In this document: piece after piece, positions 19,211-26,980 of the stretch | Position numbering within the stretch: position 1 is the stretch's first letter | Layout of the letters: each line of letters starts with the position of its first letter | Origin: Collimonas fungivorans | GTDB lineage: Bacteria > Pseudomonadota > Gammaproteobacteria > Burkholderiales > Burkholderiaceae_D | DNA length: 64,000 bases | Direction: 5' to 3' | Assembly (NCBI RefSeq): GCF_001584145.1 | Contig: NZ_CP013232.1 | Location: forward strand, 4,216,001-4,280,000 | Made by a program: the position numbers and the translations under genes | The notes under the pieces: model-generated | Databases searched by the model: none | What the model saw: only the letters and a program-made list of their open reading frames with translations | What the model was told of the DNA's origin: nothing

Positions 19211-19223
19211 GACCCTAATTAAT
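19208..19223 (-). repeat. Right 16-bp inverted repeat of the IS110 element
   Basis: TCTGACCCTAATTAAT on the plus strand, the exact complement of the left copy at 17961-17976. Confidence 0.8.
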
Positions 19224-19236
19224 TGCTGGATTATTG

Positions 19237-19249
19237 AATTCGACCGCAA
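19237..19249 (+). promoter_or_regulatory. Ada box upstream of ogt
   Basis: AATT-CGACC-GCAA matches the Ada operator AATT-N5-GCAA seen at E. coli ada. The block continues GACCCGGAGTGC, nearly identical to the block before ada at 21967. A -10-like TAGACT starts at 19281, 31 nt after the box, the same spacing as at ada. The box lies 13 bp from the IS110 end. Confidence 0.75.
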
Positions 19250-19315
19250 GACCCGGAGTGCGACACCCGGGTTGCCTGCCTAGACTGGGAAGCGTCAACC
19301 ACTCTGGAGTAAGTC

Positions 19316-19879
19316 ATGAACTCACTACACAACACTATCGGACCAGCCCCCTATCTCCGGCAACCTCAAACTGTGGTGGAGGAAGAAGTCCATTACGCCA
19401 TCGGCAACGGCCTGCTCGGAAAATTCCTGGCAGCCCAGACCTCGCACGGTATTTGCGCCATCATGTTCGGCGACGATGAACAAGCCTTGGTCACCGAACT
19501 GGCGCACAGCTTCTCGAAAGCAAAACTCATCCTGAACAACTGTGCGCTGCAAGAACTGATTACGGAAATCAACACCGTGGTAGCGTGGCCGGAATACAGG
19601 CTGAGCCAGCCGCTGGACATCGGCGGCACCAGCTTCCAGCAGCAGGTATGGCAAGCGCTGCTGGAAATTCCATCAGGCGCCACCGCCAGTTACCAGGACA
19701 TCGCCAAGCGCCTCGGCAAACCCGATGCCGTGCGCGCCGTGGCAGGCGCCTGCGCCGCCAACCTGCTGGCGCTGGCCATCCCCTGCCACCGGGTCATCAG
19801 ACAAGACGGCGACATCTCAGGCTACCGCTGGGGCGTGCAACGCAAGCAGGCGCTGCTGCAACGCGAGGCGCGTGCATGA
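19316..19879 (+). CDS. ogt: Methylated-DNA-[protein]-cysteine S-methyltransferase
   Basis: Suicide repair enzyme that moves the alkyl group from O6-methylguanine (and O4-methylthymine) to its own cysteine. A 187-residue protein; the active site is AIPCHRVI with Cys157, the Asn/Arg finger region is GKPDAVRAVAGACAANLLA, and GYRWGVQRKQALLQRE closes the domain. It starts at an ATG with GGAG nine bases upstream and has an Ada box 67 bp upstream. Its stop overlaps the start of the 2OG-Fe oxygenase gene (ATGA), so the genes are coupled. It resembles the C-terminal half of the Ada protein encoded nearby. Confidence 0.93.
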   Translation: MNSLHNTIGPAPYLRQPQTVVEEEVHYAIGNGLLGKFLAAQTSHGICAIMFGDDEQALVTELAHSFSKAKLILNNCALQELITEINTVVAWPEYRLSQPLDIGGTSFQQQVWQALLEIPSGATASYQDIAKRLGKPDAVRAVAGACAANLLALAIPCHRVIRQDGDISGYRWGVQRKQALLQREARA

Positions 19880-20619
19880 ACGCCGTCATCCGCACCGATA
19901 CAGCGGCAGCCGCCACCATAACCGAGCGGCTGCAAGCTATGGACTGGGAAACCGCCTATCAGGATTTGGGCAGCTACGGCAGCGCGCTGCTGCCGAACCT
20001 GGTAACGCCGGCAGAATGCGCGGCGCTGAGCGCGCTTTATCCGTGCGACGATATCTTCCGCAGCCGGGTGGTGATGGAACGCCATGGCTTCGGACGCGGC
20101 GAGTATAAGTATTTCAACTATCCCCTGCCCGGCCTGATAGCCGACTTGCGCAGCACGCTCTATCCGCTGCTGGCGCCTTTGGCCAACCGCTGGAACGAAA
20201 CGATGGATATCGCCGCCCGCTTTCCGCAAGAACATGCCGATTTCATCGCCCGCTGCCACGCAGCGGGACAATTGCGTCCGACGCCGCTCATGCTGCAATA
20301 CGGCGCGGGCGACTACAACTGCCTGCATCAAGACCTGTATGGCGAACATGTGTTTCCGCTGCAGGCGGCAATCCTGCTGTCGCAACCGGGCCGCGATTTC
20401 AGCGGCGGCGAATTCGTGATGACAGAGCAAAGACCGCGCATGCAGTCGCGCCCTGAGGTCATCCCGTTAACCCAGGGCGACGCCGTCGTGTTTGCGGTCC
20501 ATAATCGCCCGGTGCAAGGCCAGCGCGGCGCATATAGGGTAAATTTACGGCATGGCGTCAGCCGCATCCGCTCCGGGTCGCGGCACACGCTGGGCGTGAT
20601 TTTCCATGACGCTTTATGA
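19876..20619 (+). CDS. 2OG-Fe(II) oxygenase of the Oxygenase-NA (PF09859-like) family
   Basis: A 247-residue non-haem iron dioxygenase. The HxD iron motif is YNCLHQDLYG (His151, Asp153); the distal ligand is probably His226 in RVNLRHGVSRI, and Arg236 may bind 2-oxoglutarate. The family is annotated as acting on damaged nucleic acid but is separate from AlkB. Its start overlaps the ogt stop by 4 bp, and alkB follows, so it is almost certainly part of the alkylation-repair operon. The substrate is not established. Confidence 0.88.
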   Translation: MNAVIRTDTAAAATITERLQAMDWETAYQDLGSYGSALLPNLVTPAECAALSALYPCDDIFRSRVVMERHGFGRGEYKYFNYPLPGLIADLRSTLYPLLAPLANRWNETMDIAARFPQEHADFIARCHAAGQLRPTPLMLQYGAGDYNCLHQDLYGEHVFPLQAAILLSQPGRDFSGGEFVMTEQRPRMQSRPEVIPLTQGDAVVFAVHNRPVQGQRGAYRVNLRHGVSRIRSGSRHTLGVIFHDAL

Positions 20620-20629
20620 AGAGCTGCGC

Positions 20630-21292
20630 ATGACTTTAGATTTATTCGGTCTTGAAGAATTGTCCGTATTGTCCGGCAAACGCCAGCAACAGCTGGCGCA
20701 AGACGCATTCGTATTGCGTGCCTTCGCTACGCCCTACGTAGCGCAGTTGTTGCCGCTGCTGGAGACAATCCAGCAAGCATCGCCGTTCCGCCACCTGGTG
20801 ACTCCGGGCGGCTTCCGCATGTCGGTGGCCATGACCTGCTGCGGCGCCCTGGGCTGGACCAGCGACCGCCGCGGCTACCGCTACAGCGCTATCGATCCAG
20901 ACAACGGCCGCACCTGGCCTGCCATGCCCGATATTTTTTTGCAGCTGGCGCAAGCCGCGGCTGCACAGGCCGGGTTCGACAGCTTCCTGCCGGACGCTTG
21001 CCTGATCAACCGCTACCAGCCGGGAACCAGGCTGTCGCTGCATCAGGACAAGGATGAGCAAGACTACGCCGCGCCCATCGTTTCCGTCTCGCTGGGCATT
21101 CCCGCGATGTTCCTGTTCGGTGGCCACGAGCGCAGCGACAAGGCGGCGCGCGTGCCGCTGTTCCATGGCGACGTCGTAGTCTGGGGCGGCGTCGACCGGC
21201 TGCGTTATCACGGCGTGCTGCCGCTGAAGGAGGCCGAACATCCCTTGCTCGGCGGACAAAGGATCAATCTCACTTTTCGCAAGGCCGCTTAA
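20630..21292 (+). CDS. alkB: Alpha-ketoglutarate-dependent dioxygenase AlkB
   Basis: Removes methyl groups from 1-methyladenine and 3-methylcytosine in DNA and RNA by oxidation. A 220-residue protein aligning end to end with E. coli AlkB (216): MTLDLFG start, VTPGGFRMSVAMT lid, INRYQPGTRLSLHQDKDE with His138 and Asp140, His194 in RLRYHGV, and RINLTFR with Arg211 and Arg217 for 2-oxoglutarate. An earlier in-frame ATG at 20606 would overlap the oxygenase gene; 20630 has GAAGAG upstream and fits the family start. The stop abuts the alkA start. Confidence 0.96.
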   Translation: MTLDLFGLEELSVLSGKRQQQLAQDAFVLRAFATPYVAQLLPLLETIQQASPFRHLVTPGGFRMSVAMTCCGALGWTSDRRGYRYSAIDPDNGRTWPAMPDIFLQLAQAAAAQAGFDSFLPDACLINRYQPGTRLSLHQDKDEQDYAAPIVSVSLGIPAMFLFGGHERSDKAARVPLFHGDVVVWGGVDRLRYHGVLPLKEAEHPLLGGQRINLTFRKAA

Positions 21293-21889
21293 ATGCCTGG
21301 TTCAACCATTATCGCTACGGACATATCAGACAATATCCACCATGAAGCTGAACACTTCCTTTCGGCGCTGGATCCTGACTGGGCGCGCCATATAACCCGC
21401 ATCGGCCCCTGCCGCCACCGCGCCAAGCCGGCGCGCGATCCCTATGAAGCCCTGGTGCGGGCAATTGCTTACCAGCAGCTGCATGCACGTGCCGGCGACG
21501 CCATCCTCGGCCGCATGCTGGCCCTGTTTGGCGATACATCTTTTCCGAGTGCGCGGCAATTGCTGGACACGCCTGTCGATATCTTGCGCGGCTGCGGCTT
21601 CTCGGCCAGCAAGATCGCCACTATCCACGGCATTGCGCAGGCGGCACTGGATGGCGTCGTGCCGCCGCACGCCGAAGCTGTAGCCATGAACGACGCCGAT
21701 CTCATCGAACGCCTGACCAGCTTGCGCGGCGTCGGCCGCTGGACGGTCGAGATGTTCCTGATCTATACGCTGGAGCGCATGGATATCTTGCCAGCTGACG
21801 ATTTCGGCGTGCGCGAAGGTTACCGCCGCCTGAAGAACCTGCCGCAGGCGCCGACCAAAAGACAGATCGGCGACATCGGCCTGGCCTGA
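21293..21889 (+). CDS. alkA: DNA-3-methyladenine glycosylase II, truncated by an in-frame TGA
   Basis: Excises 3-methyladenine and related bases. The 198-residue product has the helix-hairpin-helix LTSLRGVGRWTVEMF (residues ~141-155) and the catalytic Asp170 in ILPADDFGVREGYRRL. After the TGA at 21887-21889 the same frame continues SPYRTVAAWYLWRLPKNQ and stops at 21967. That is the conserved AlkA C-terminal helix, and the TGA stands where relatives have Trp (TGG). So one G-to-A change removes 26 residues. Activity may be lost or reduced; Trp readthrough is possible but unproven. It starts directly after the alkB stop. Confidence 0.9.
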   Translation: MPGSTIIATDISDNIHHEAEHFLSALDPDWARHITRIGPCRHRAKPARDPYEALVRAIAYQQLHARAGDAILGRMLALFGDTSFPSARQLLDTPVDILRGCGFSASKIATIHGIAQAALDGVVPPHAEAVAMNDADLIERLTSLRGVGRWTVEMFLIYTLERMDILPADDFGVREGYRRLKNLPQAPTKRQIGDIGLA

Positions 21890-21966
21890 AGTCCCTACCG
21901 CACCGTAGCTGCCTGGTATCTGTGGCGCCTGCCGAAAAATCAGGAGGATTATGAGGATAATGTCTG

Positions 21967-21979
21967 AATTTGACGGCAA
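21967..21979 (+). promoter_or_regulatory. Ada box upstream of ada
   Basis: AATT-TGACG-GCAA, the Ada operator pattern, continuing GACTCGGAGTGC as at the ogt box. TAAAGT at 22011-22016 is a -10 candidate 31 nt downstream, exactly as in the ogt promoter. The -35 region GAGTGCCC is poor, as expected for an activator-dependent promoter. It begins at the end of the ancestral alkA frame. Confidence 0.75.
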
Positions 21980-22053
21980 GACTCGGAGTGCCCGGCCTCC
22001 GATGCATTGCTAAAGTACAGCTACGATACAACCATAGCCAACCGGAAGCCGAT

Positions 22054-23133
22054 ATGCGAGCGCTGACACAACACCAACATACTGCCAGGCAAGCTGCCGA
22101 GCGCGATCCGCGCTGGGCGGCGGTGCTGGCGCGCGATCCGGCCGCAGACACGCAATTTGTCTATGCGGTGAAGACCACTGGCGTGTATTGCCGCCCGAGC
22201 AGCCCGACGCGCCTGCCGCGCCCGGAAAACGTCGAGTTTTTCGATACGCCGGCGGCGGCCGAAGCAGCCGGCTACCGGCCCAGCAAACGCGGCGCCGACC
22301 AGACCTCGGTGGCGGCACACCATGCCGAACTGGTAGCGGCCGCCTGCCGCCGTATCGAAAGCGCGGAAGAATTGCCGAGCCTGGAAATGCTGGCTGCCGA
22401 CGCCGGCCTCAGCCTGTTTCATTTCCATCGCGTATTCAAGGCCGTCACCGGACTCACGCCCAAGGCCTACGCCAATGCCCATCGCGCAAAAAAAGTACGC
22501 GATCATCTCAGCCATAGCCACTCGGTGACCGAGGCGATCTACGACGCCGGCTTCAATTCCAACAGCCGTTTTTATGAAGCTTCCGGCAAGGTATTGGGCA
22601 TGACGCCGACCGACTATCGCGCCGGCGGCGCCAATACCGATATCCGTTTTGCCATCGGCGAATGCTCGCTGGGCGCGATCCTGGTGGCGCGAAGCGAACG
22701 CGGCGTCTGCGCCATCTTCCTGGGCGACGATCCGAACGCGCTGGCGCACGATTTGCAGGATAAATTCCCGCGCGCCCACCTGATCGGCGCCGACCATGAT
22801 TTCGAACAGCTGGTGGCGCAGGTAGTGGGTTTCATCGAAGCGCCTGCCCTCGGCCTGGACCTGCCGCTGGATGTGCGCGGCACGGCTTTCCAGCAGCGTG
22901 TCTGGCAGGCGTTGCGCGATATCCCGGCCGGCAGCACCACCAGCTATGCTGAAATCGCGGCGCGCATCGGCTCGCCCAAGGCGGTGCGCGCCGTGGCCCA
23001 GGCATGCGCCGCCAATAGCCTGGCAGTGGCGATTCCCTGCCATCGCGTGATCCGCAGCGACGGCAGCGCTTCGGGTTATCGCTGGGGAGTGGAACGCAAG
23101 CACGCATTGCTGGAACGCGAACAAAGAAAATGA
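22054..23133 (+). CDS. ada: Bifunctional Ada: DNA methyltransferase and transcriptional regulator with degenerate zinc site
   Basis: A 359-residue Ada with three parts: N-terminal methyl-phosphotriester domain (~20-85), AraC-type HTH (~90-185) and O6-methylguanine methyltransferase (~190-359, Cys329 in AIPCHRVI). In E. coli Ada zinc is held by Cys38, Cys42, Cys69 and Cys72. Here the aligned residues are Cys46 (VYCRPS), Ser50, Ser77 (YRPSKRG) and Gly80, so only the methyl acceptor remains. Zinc binding and methyl-switched activation are therefore doubtful. The ATG at 22054 follows CCGGAAG; the frame is open back to the Ada box. An Ada box at 21967 implies autoregulation. The stop overlaps the next gene (ATGA). 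Confidence 0.93.
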   Translation: MRALTQHQHTARQAAERDPRWAAVLARDPAADTQFVYAVKTTGVYCRPSSPTRLPRPENVEFFDTPAAAEAAGYRPSKRGADQTSVAAHHAELVAAACRRIESAEELPSLEMLAADAGLSLFHFHRVFKAVTGLTPKAYANAHRAKKVRDHLSHSHSVTEAIYDAGFNSNSRFYEASGKVLGMTPTDYRAGGANTDIRFAIGECSLGAILVARSERGVCAIFLGDDPNALAHDLQDKFPRAHLIGADHDFEQLVAQVVGFIEAPALGLDLPLDVRGTAFQQRVWQALRDIPAGSTTSYAEIAARIGSPKAVRAVAQACAANSLAVAIPCHRVIRSDGSASGYRWGVERKHALLEREQRK

Positions 23134-23408
23134 AACGGAAGTGGCGGCTCGTCGGCGCCGACGGCAGCGGCTACGACAGCGACCGTCCGGGCGCATTGGG
23201 CGGCCACCGCCGCAGCCGCATTTACGGCCGCCTCGATTGCCGTGCGGCGCTGCAAGCGATTGCGCGAGGCGGTTATGTGAAGAACCGGGTATTTTTTCTC
23301 AACCAGGCTGATGCACGAGCTGCCGGCTACCGGCCCTGCGCAGTCTGCCTGCCGCGAGACTACGCGCACTGGAAAGCGCGGCAGAACCAGACGGCTGCAG
23401 GCCGGTAA
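23130..23408 (+). CDS. Small stand-alone Ada-like metal-binding domain protein
   Basis: A 92-residue protein similar in layout to the N-terminal domain of Ada: RIYGRLDCRAALQAIARGGY, then KNRVFFLNQADARAAGYRPCAVCLP and DYAHWK. Cysteines are Cys37, Cys70 and Cys73; the CxxC pair aligns with Cys69/Cys72 of E. coli Ada, which the neighbouring Ada protein lacks. It is translationally coupled to ada by a 4-bp overlap. It may bind metal or DNA; its function is not known. Confidence 0.8.
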   Translation: MKRKWRLVGADGSGYDSDRPGALGGHRRSRIYGRLDCRAALQAIARGGYVKNRVFFLNQADARAAGYRPCAVCLPRDYAHWKARQNQTAAGR

Positions 23409-23412
23409 TTTT

Positions 23413-23784
23413 TTACAGTGGGCGCAACTGATCGTCCAGCGAACGCGTTTTTTCACTGACGACATCGCCGGTATGCAGCGTGGTCTTGCGTTCGATCAGC
23501 ATGATGTGGCACTCCTGTTCCGCCACCGGGTTATGCCGCACGCCTTTCGGAACGACGAACATTTCGCCCTCGCCCAGTTCTACCGTGCGGTCTTCCATTT
23601 CGATGCGCAAGCGGCCTTTCAGGATCAGGAACAGTTCGTCTTCGTTGTCATGGCTGTGCCAGGCCAACGAACCTTTTACCTTCGCAACCTTGACGTAAGA
23701 GTCGTCGACCTCGGCCACCACGCGCGGCGACCAGTGTTCTGTCAGTGAGGCGGCTATCTGTTGCGGTGAGCTGACATTGGACAT
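23413..23784 (-). CDS. Cupin domain-containing protein
   Basis: A 123-residue single cupin. Motif 1 is SLAWHSHDNEDELFLILKGRLRIE (His, His, Glu metal ligands, in pieces) and motif 2 is GEMFVVPKGVRHNPVAEQE. Small cupins of this kind bind a metal but have many roles. It is convergent with the alkylation-repair operon (4 bp between stops) and lies 45 bp downstream of the JmjC-like gene on the same strand. Confidence 0.88.
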   Translation of the reverse strand: MSNVSSPQQIAASLTEHWSPRVVAEVDDSYVKVAKVKGSLAWHSHDNEDELFLILKGRLRIEMEDRTVELGEGEMFVVPKGVRHNPVAEQECHIMLIERKTTLHTGDVVSEKTRSLDDQLRPL

Positions 23785-23828
23785 GATTTTCCTTTCGGTT
23801 GCTGTTTTTCATCATTACTGAAAGCCCA

Positions 23829-24854
23829 TCAAGAGCCTTTCAGTTTGTTCGCCAGGTAATTCCGCACTTGCTGTTCCTGTTCCGCCGACATGTCGCCCAG
23901 GACGCCATGCCGGTGCGGTGGAATATGCGCAGCCAGGTCTGTATTGTCGTCAAAAACATAATGGTTGAAGATGGCGGCCCAGGCCTGGCGATAAGCCGGT
24001 GCCCGCTTTTTCAGGTTGATCAGGGCCAGCATCAGGCTGTCGGAGCCGGAGTGGATGGAATCGGCCGTGCCGACCGCGCCGCCCCACCAGTAATTGACCA
24101 GGATATTGCATGCCTGCAGCGATTCGACATGATGCCACCACAGCGGCGGTATGTAGAGCGCATCGCCCGGCTCCAGTTCTGCCGACCGGGCTGCTTTCAG
24201 GGCATCCTTGAATTTGGGATATTTTTTAAAATCCGGCTGGTTCAGCGCCACCATGCTGATCGGCGCACCGGTGGGTGCGAAATCCAGGGGGCCGATATAA
24301 AGATTGCCGATCTGCTCCGGCGGGAAAAGGGTAAACCGGCGCTTGCCGCTGACCACGCAAGCGATGTTATGGGCGTCGTCAAAATGCGCCGGAGTGGTGA
24401 CGGCGTTGCCTATCCAGATCCTGGGGATGACTTCGGGGCCAAGCACCGACAATCTGTTCTCATCCAGGAATCCCGGCAGGCAGCTGGAAATCAGCGCGCT
24501 CTGGGCCGCGACTGCCGGCGGATCGGCAAACTGCCGGTAACGCAGCAACTGTTCGAGGATGGCGGAGACCGGCAGCCGGTTGCGCAGGTAGTTGAAACCG
24601 TTCATGGTTTCATCGTAGAAGATGCGGCCCTTGGCTTGCGGCGGCGTCATGATCGCATCGACGTCGCTGCCGCTATCCAGTTTTCTCAGGTAATCGCAAA
24701 TCGCTTCGGTAGAAGTCTTGGCCAGCCGCACCGCCGGCCAGTGCTTAACATAACCGCGCAGGACCACCGGCTGGTATTGGGTGGCGATCTCTTCCTTGAA
24801 GATGCGGTCGTCCACATCGTATCGTTCGGCAATCGCTTGCAAGCTCTGGCTCAT
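23829..24854 (-). CDS. Cupin-like (JmjC/FIH-type) 2OG-Fe(II) oxygenase
   Basis: A 341-residue protein of the cupin_8 group related to factor-inhibiting-HIF hydroxylases. ATQYQPVVLRGYVKHWPAV is the usual N-terminal block; iron ligands are His and Asp in TPAHFDDAHNIACVVSGKRRF and a distal His in PPLWWHHVESL. ELEPGDALYIPPLWWHH is the conserved core. It likely hydroxylates a protein or small molecule; the target is unknown. It is followed by the cupin gene at 23784. Confidence 0.88.
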   Translation of the reverse strand: MSQSLQAIAERYDVDDRIFKEEIATQYQPVVLRGYVKHWPAVRLAKTSTEAICDYLRKLDSGSDVDAIMTPPQAKGRIFYDETMNGFNYLRNRLPVSAILEQLLRYRQFADPPAVAAQSALISSCLPGFLDENRLSVLGPEVIPRIWIGNAVTTPAHFDDAHNIACVVSGKRRFTLFPPEQIGNLYIGPLDFAPTGAPISMVALNQPDFKKYPKFKDALKAARSAELEPGDALYIPPLWWHHVESLQACNILVNYWWGGAVGTADSIHSGSDSLMLALINLKKRAPAYRQAWAAIFNHYVFDDNTDLAAHIPPHRHGVLGDMSAEQEQQVRNYLANKLKGS

Positions 24855-24930
24855 TCGGCTTCCTGGTAAAAGACGGCTATCAATTTGCCTGAGGAGGATA
24901 ACCCGATTTGAGCTGATGATCCAGAATGCG

Positions 24931-25401
24931 TTATGGTGCGGCCGGTGCGATCATATGAATGTGTGAAATACCATCCTCGTCGTACAGCTCGCCAACCGGT
25001 TCGAAGCCAAAGCGACTATAAAACCGCTGCAAGTGCGCTTGCGCGCCGATCTTGACGTCACGCCCTGGAAACAGCCTGGCGGTTTGCGCCATGGCCTGCT
25101 GCATCAGTTCGTAACCGGCGCTTTTGCCGCGTAGCTCGGGTGCTGTCACCACTCGCCCGATCGACGGCAAGTGGAACGCTTGCCCCGGCGGCACGATGCG
25201 CGCATACGCGCCCAGCTCGCCGTTCGGCAGATAACCCAGGCCGTGCCAGGAATGCAGATCGATACCGTCGGCATCCTGGAATACGCAGGTCTGTTCCAGC
25301 ACGAATACACGCTGCCGCAACTGCATCGCCGCATACAATTGCACAGTACTCAACTCCTGGAACGGCAGCCAATGCCATCCCATCATCGTTGCTTCTGCCA
25401 T
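24931..25401 (-). CDS. GNAT family N-acetyltransferase, ElaA type
   Basis: A 156-residue ElaA-like acetyltransferase: LYAAMQLRQRVFVLEQTCVFQDADGID is the signature segment, with IGRVVTAPELRGKSAGYELM as the acetyl-CoA loop and FYSRFGFEPVGE near the end. It begins 5 bp after the stop of tldD on the same strand, so it may be cotranscribed. The substrate is unknown. Confidence 0.9.
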   Translation of the reverse strand: MAEATMMGWHWLPFQELSTVQLYAAMQLRQRVFVLEQTCVFQDADGIDLHSWHGLGYLPNGELGAYARIVPPGQAFHLPSIGRVVTAPELRGKSAGYELMQQAMAQTARLFPGRDVKIGAQAHLQRFYSRFGFEPVGELYDEDGISHIHMIAPAAP

Positions 25402-25405
25402 AGCC

Positions 25406-26866
25406 TTAAGCGGTGCCGCCGACAGTCACGCCATCAATGCGCAAGGTAGGCTGGCCGACGCCGACCGGCACGCTCTGGCCTTCCTTGCCGCAGACGCCGA
25501 CGCCGGGATCGAGTTTCATGTCGTTACCGATCATGGAAACCCGGTTCAGCACGTCCGGACCGTTGCCGATCAGGGTTGCGCCCTTGACCGGATAAGTGAC
25601 TTTGCCGTTTTCGATCATGTAGGCTTCGCTCGCCGAAAACACGAACTTGCCGTTGGTGATATCGACCTGGCCGCCGCCGAAATTGACTGCGTACAAACCG
25701 TTCTTCACCGATGCCAGGATTTCCGCCGGATCCTTGTCGCCGGCCAGCATGTAGGTGTTGGTCATGCGCGGCATCGGCAGGTGGGCGAACGATTCGCGGC
25801 GGGCGTTGCCGGTCACCGGCATCTTCATCAGGCGCGCGTTCATGGTGTCCTGGATATAGCCTTTCAGGATGCCGTCTTCAATCAGGGTGGTGCACTGGCT
25901 AGGATTGCCTTCGTCGTCGATATTCAGCGAACCGCGGCGGTCGGCGATGGTGCCGTCATCCACCACGGTGACGCCCTTGGCCGCCACCCGTTCGCCGATG
26001 CGGCCGGAGAACGTGCTGGAACCCTTGCGGTTGAAATCGCCTTCCAGGCCATGGCCGATCGCTTCGTGCAGCAGGATGCCGGGCCAGCCAGGTCCGAGCA
26101 CTACGGTCATCGGGCCGGCCGGGGCCGGCCGCGCGTCCAGGTTGACCAGCGCCGAAGCGACTGCGTCAGCCGCGTACTGCTCCAGCAAGTCATCGCTGAA
26201 ATAGCTGTAGCTGTAGCGTCCGCCGCCGCCGCTGCTGCCGGTTTCGCGGCGGCCGTTCTGTTCGACGATGACCGTCACCGACAGGCGCACCAGCGGCCGG
26301 ATATCGGCGGCGATCACGCCGTCGCTGCGCGCCACCAGCACTACATCGTATTCTGCGGCCAGGCCGGCCATCACTTGCACCACGCGCGGATCCTTGGCGC
26401 GCGCCAGGCGCTCTACCCGTTCCAGCAGCTTGACCTTTTCGGTGGCGTCCAGCGACACCAGCGGATCATTCGGCAGGTACAGGGAACGGCCGCCGCTTTG
26501 CTGCATGCCGGCGGCGATCTTGATCTTGCCGGCGCCCTGGCGGGCGATAGTGCGGGTGGCTACCGCGGCGTCGTGCAAGGCACGCTCGGAAATTTCATCG
26601 GAATACGAAAACGCAGTCTTGTCGCCGGAAATGGCGCGCACGCCTACTCCCTGGTCGATGGAAAAGCTGCCGGTCTTGACGATGCCTTCTTCCAGGCTCC
26701 AGCCTTCGCTCTTGGTGAACTGGAAATAGAGGTCGGCGTAGTCGACCTTGTGCGTGAACATGGTCCCCAGCGCTTTCAGCAAGCTCGACTCGTCCAGGCC
26801 GAAAGGCGTCAACAGGATATCGCGCGCGATGGCTAAAGTGCCCAGGTTTGGTTCAAATGGTTTCAT
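25406..26866 (-). CDS. tldD: Metalloprotease TldD
   Basis: A 486-residue subunit of the TldD/TldE protease, which trims peptides such as microcin precursors and CcdA. The zinc motif [12 protein letters not shown] has His267 and His271 in HExxxH; the third ligand is the Cys in [15 protein letters not shown]. It lies downstream of the nitrilase and yhdP genes on the same strand, an order conserved in many proteobacteria. tldE (pmbA) is not in the window. Confidence 0.96.
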   Translation of the reverse strand: MKPFEPNLGTLAIARDILLTPFGLDESSLLKALGTMFTHKVDYADLYFQFTKSEGWSLEEGIVKTGSFSIDQGVGVRAISGDKTAFSYSDEISERALHDAAVATRTIARQGAGKIKIAAGMQQSGGRSLYLPNDPLVSLDATEKVKLLERVERLARAKDPRVVQVMAGLAAEYDVVLVARSDGVIAADIRPLVRLSVTVIVEQNGRRETGSSGGGGRYSYSYFSDDLLEQYAADAVASALVNLDARPAPAGPMTVVLGPGWPGILLHEAIGHGLEGDFNRKGSSTFSGRIGERVAAKGVTVVDDGTIADRRGSLNIDDEGNPSQCTTLIEDGILKGYIQDTMNARLMKMPVTGNARRESFAHLPMPRMTNTYMLAGDKDPAEILASVKNGLYAVNFGGGQVDITNGKFVFSASEAYMIENGKVTYPVKGATLIGNGPDVLNRVSMIGNDMKLDPGVGVCGKEGQSVPVGVGQPTLRIDGVTVGGTA

Positions 26867-26980
26867 TGGTATTCCGGTTTTACTGTGGTGTTAGTACGGA
26901 TTGTAGAGCATCCCGGGCCGGGCTGGCCCGGGCGCTGAAAATAGTAATATCTAATAGATAATTCGTATTGCCAACGATTG

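Larger units (their letters stand above)
17961..19223 (-). mobile_element. IS110-family insertion sequence
   Basis: A ~1.26-kb element with a DEDD transposase and a 240-bp non-coding stretch upstream of it, the layout of the IS110 group. Both ends carry the 16-bp inverted repeat ATTAATTAGGGTCAGA (17961-17976 and complement at 19208-19223); the transposase stop codon lies inside the left copy. Most IS110 elements lack terminal repeats, so the exact borders are uncertain; the repeats could belong to a palindromic target. An alternative right border is the partial repeat at 19070-19079. It lies 13 bp from the Ada box of ogt. Confidence 0.75.
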
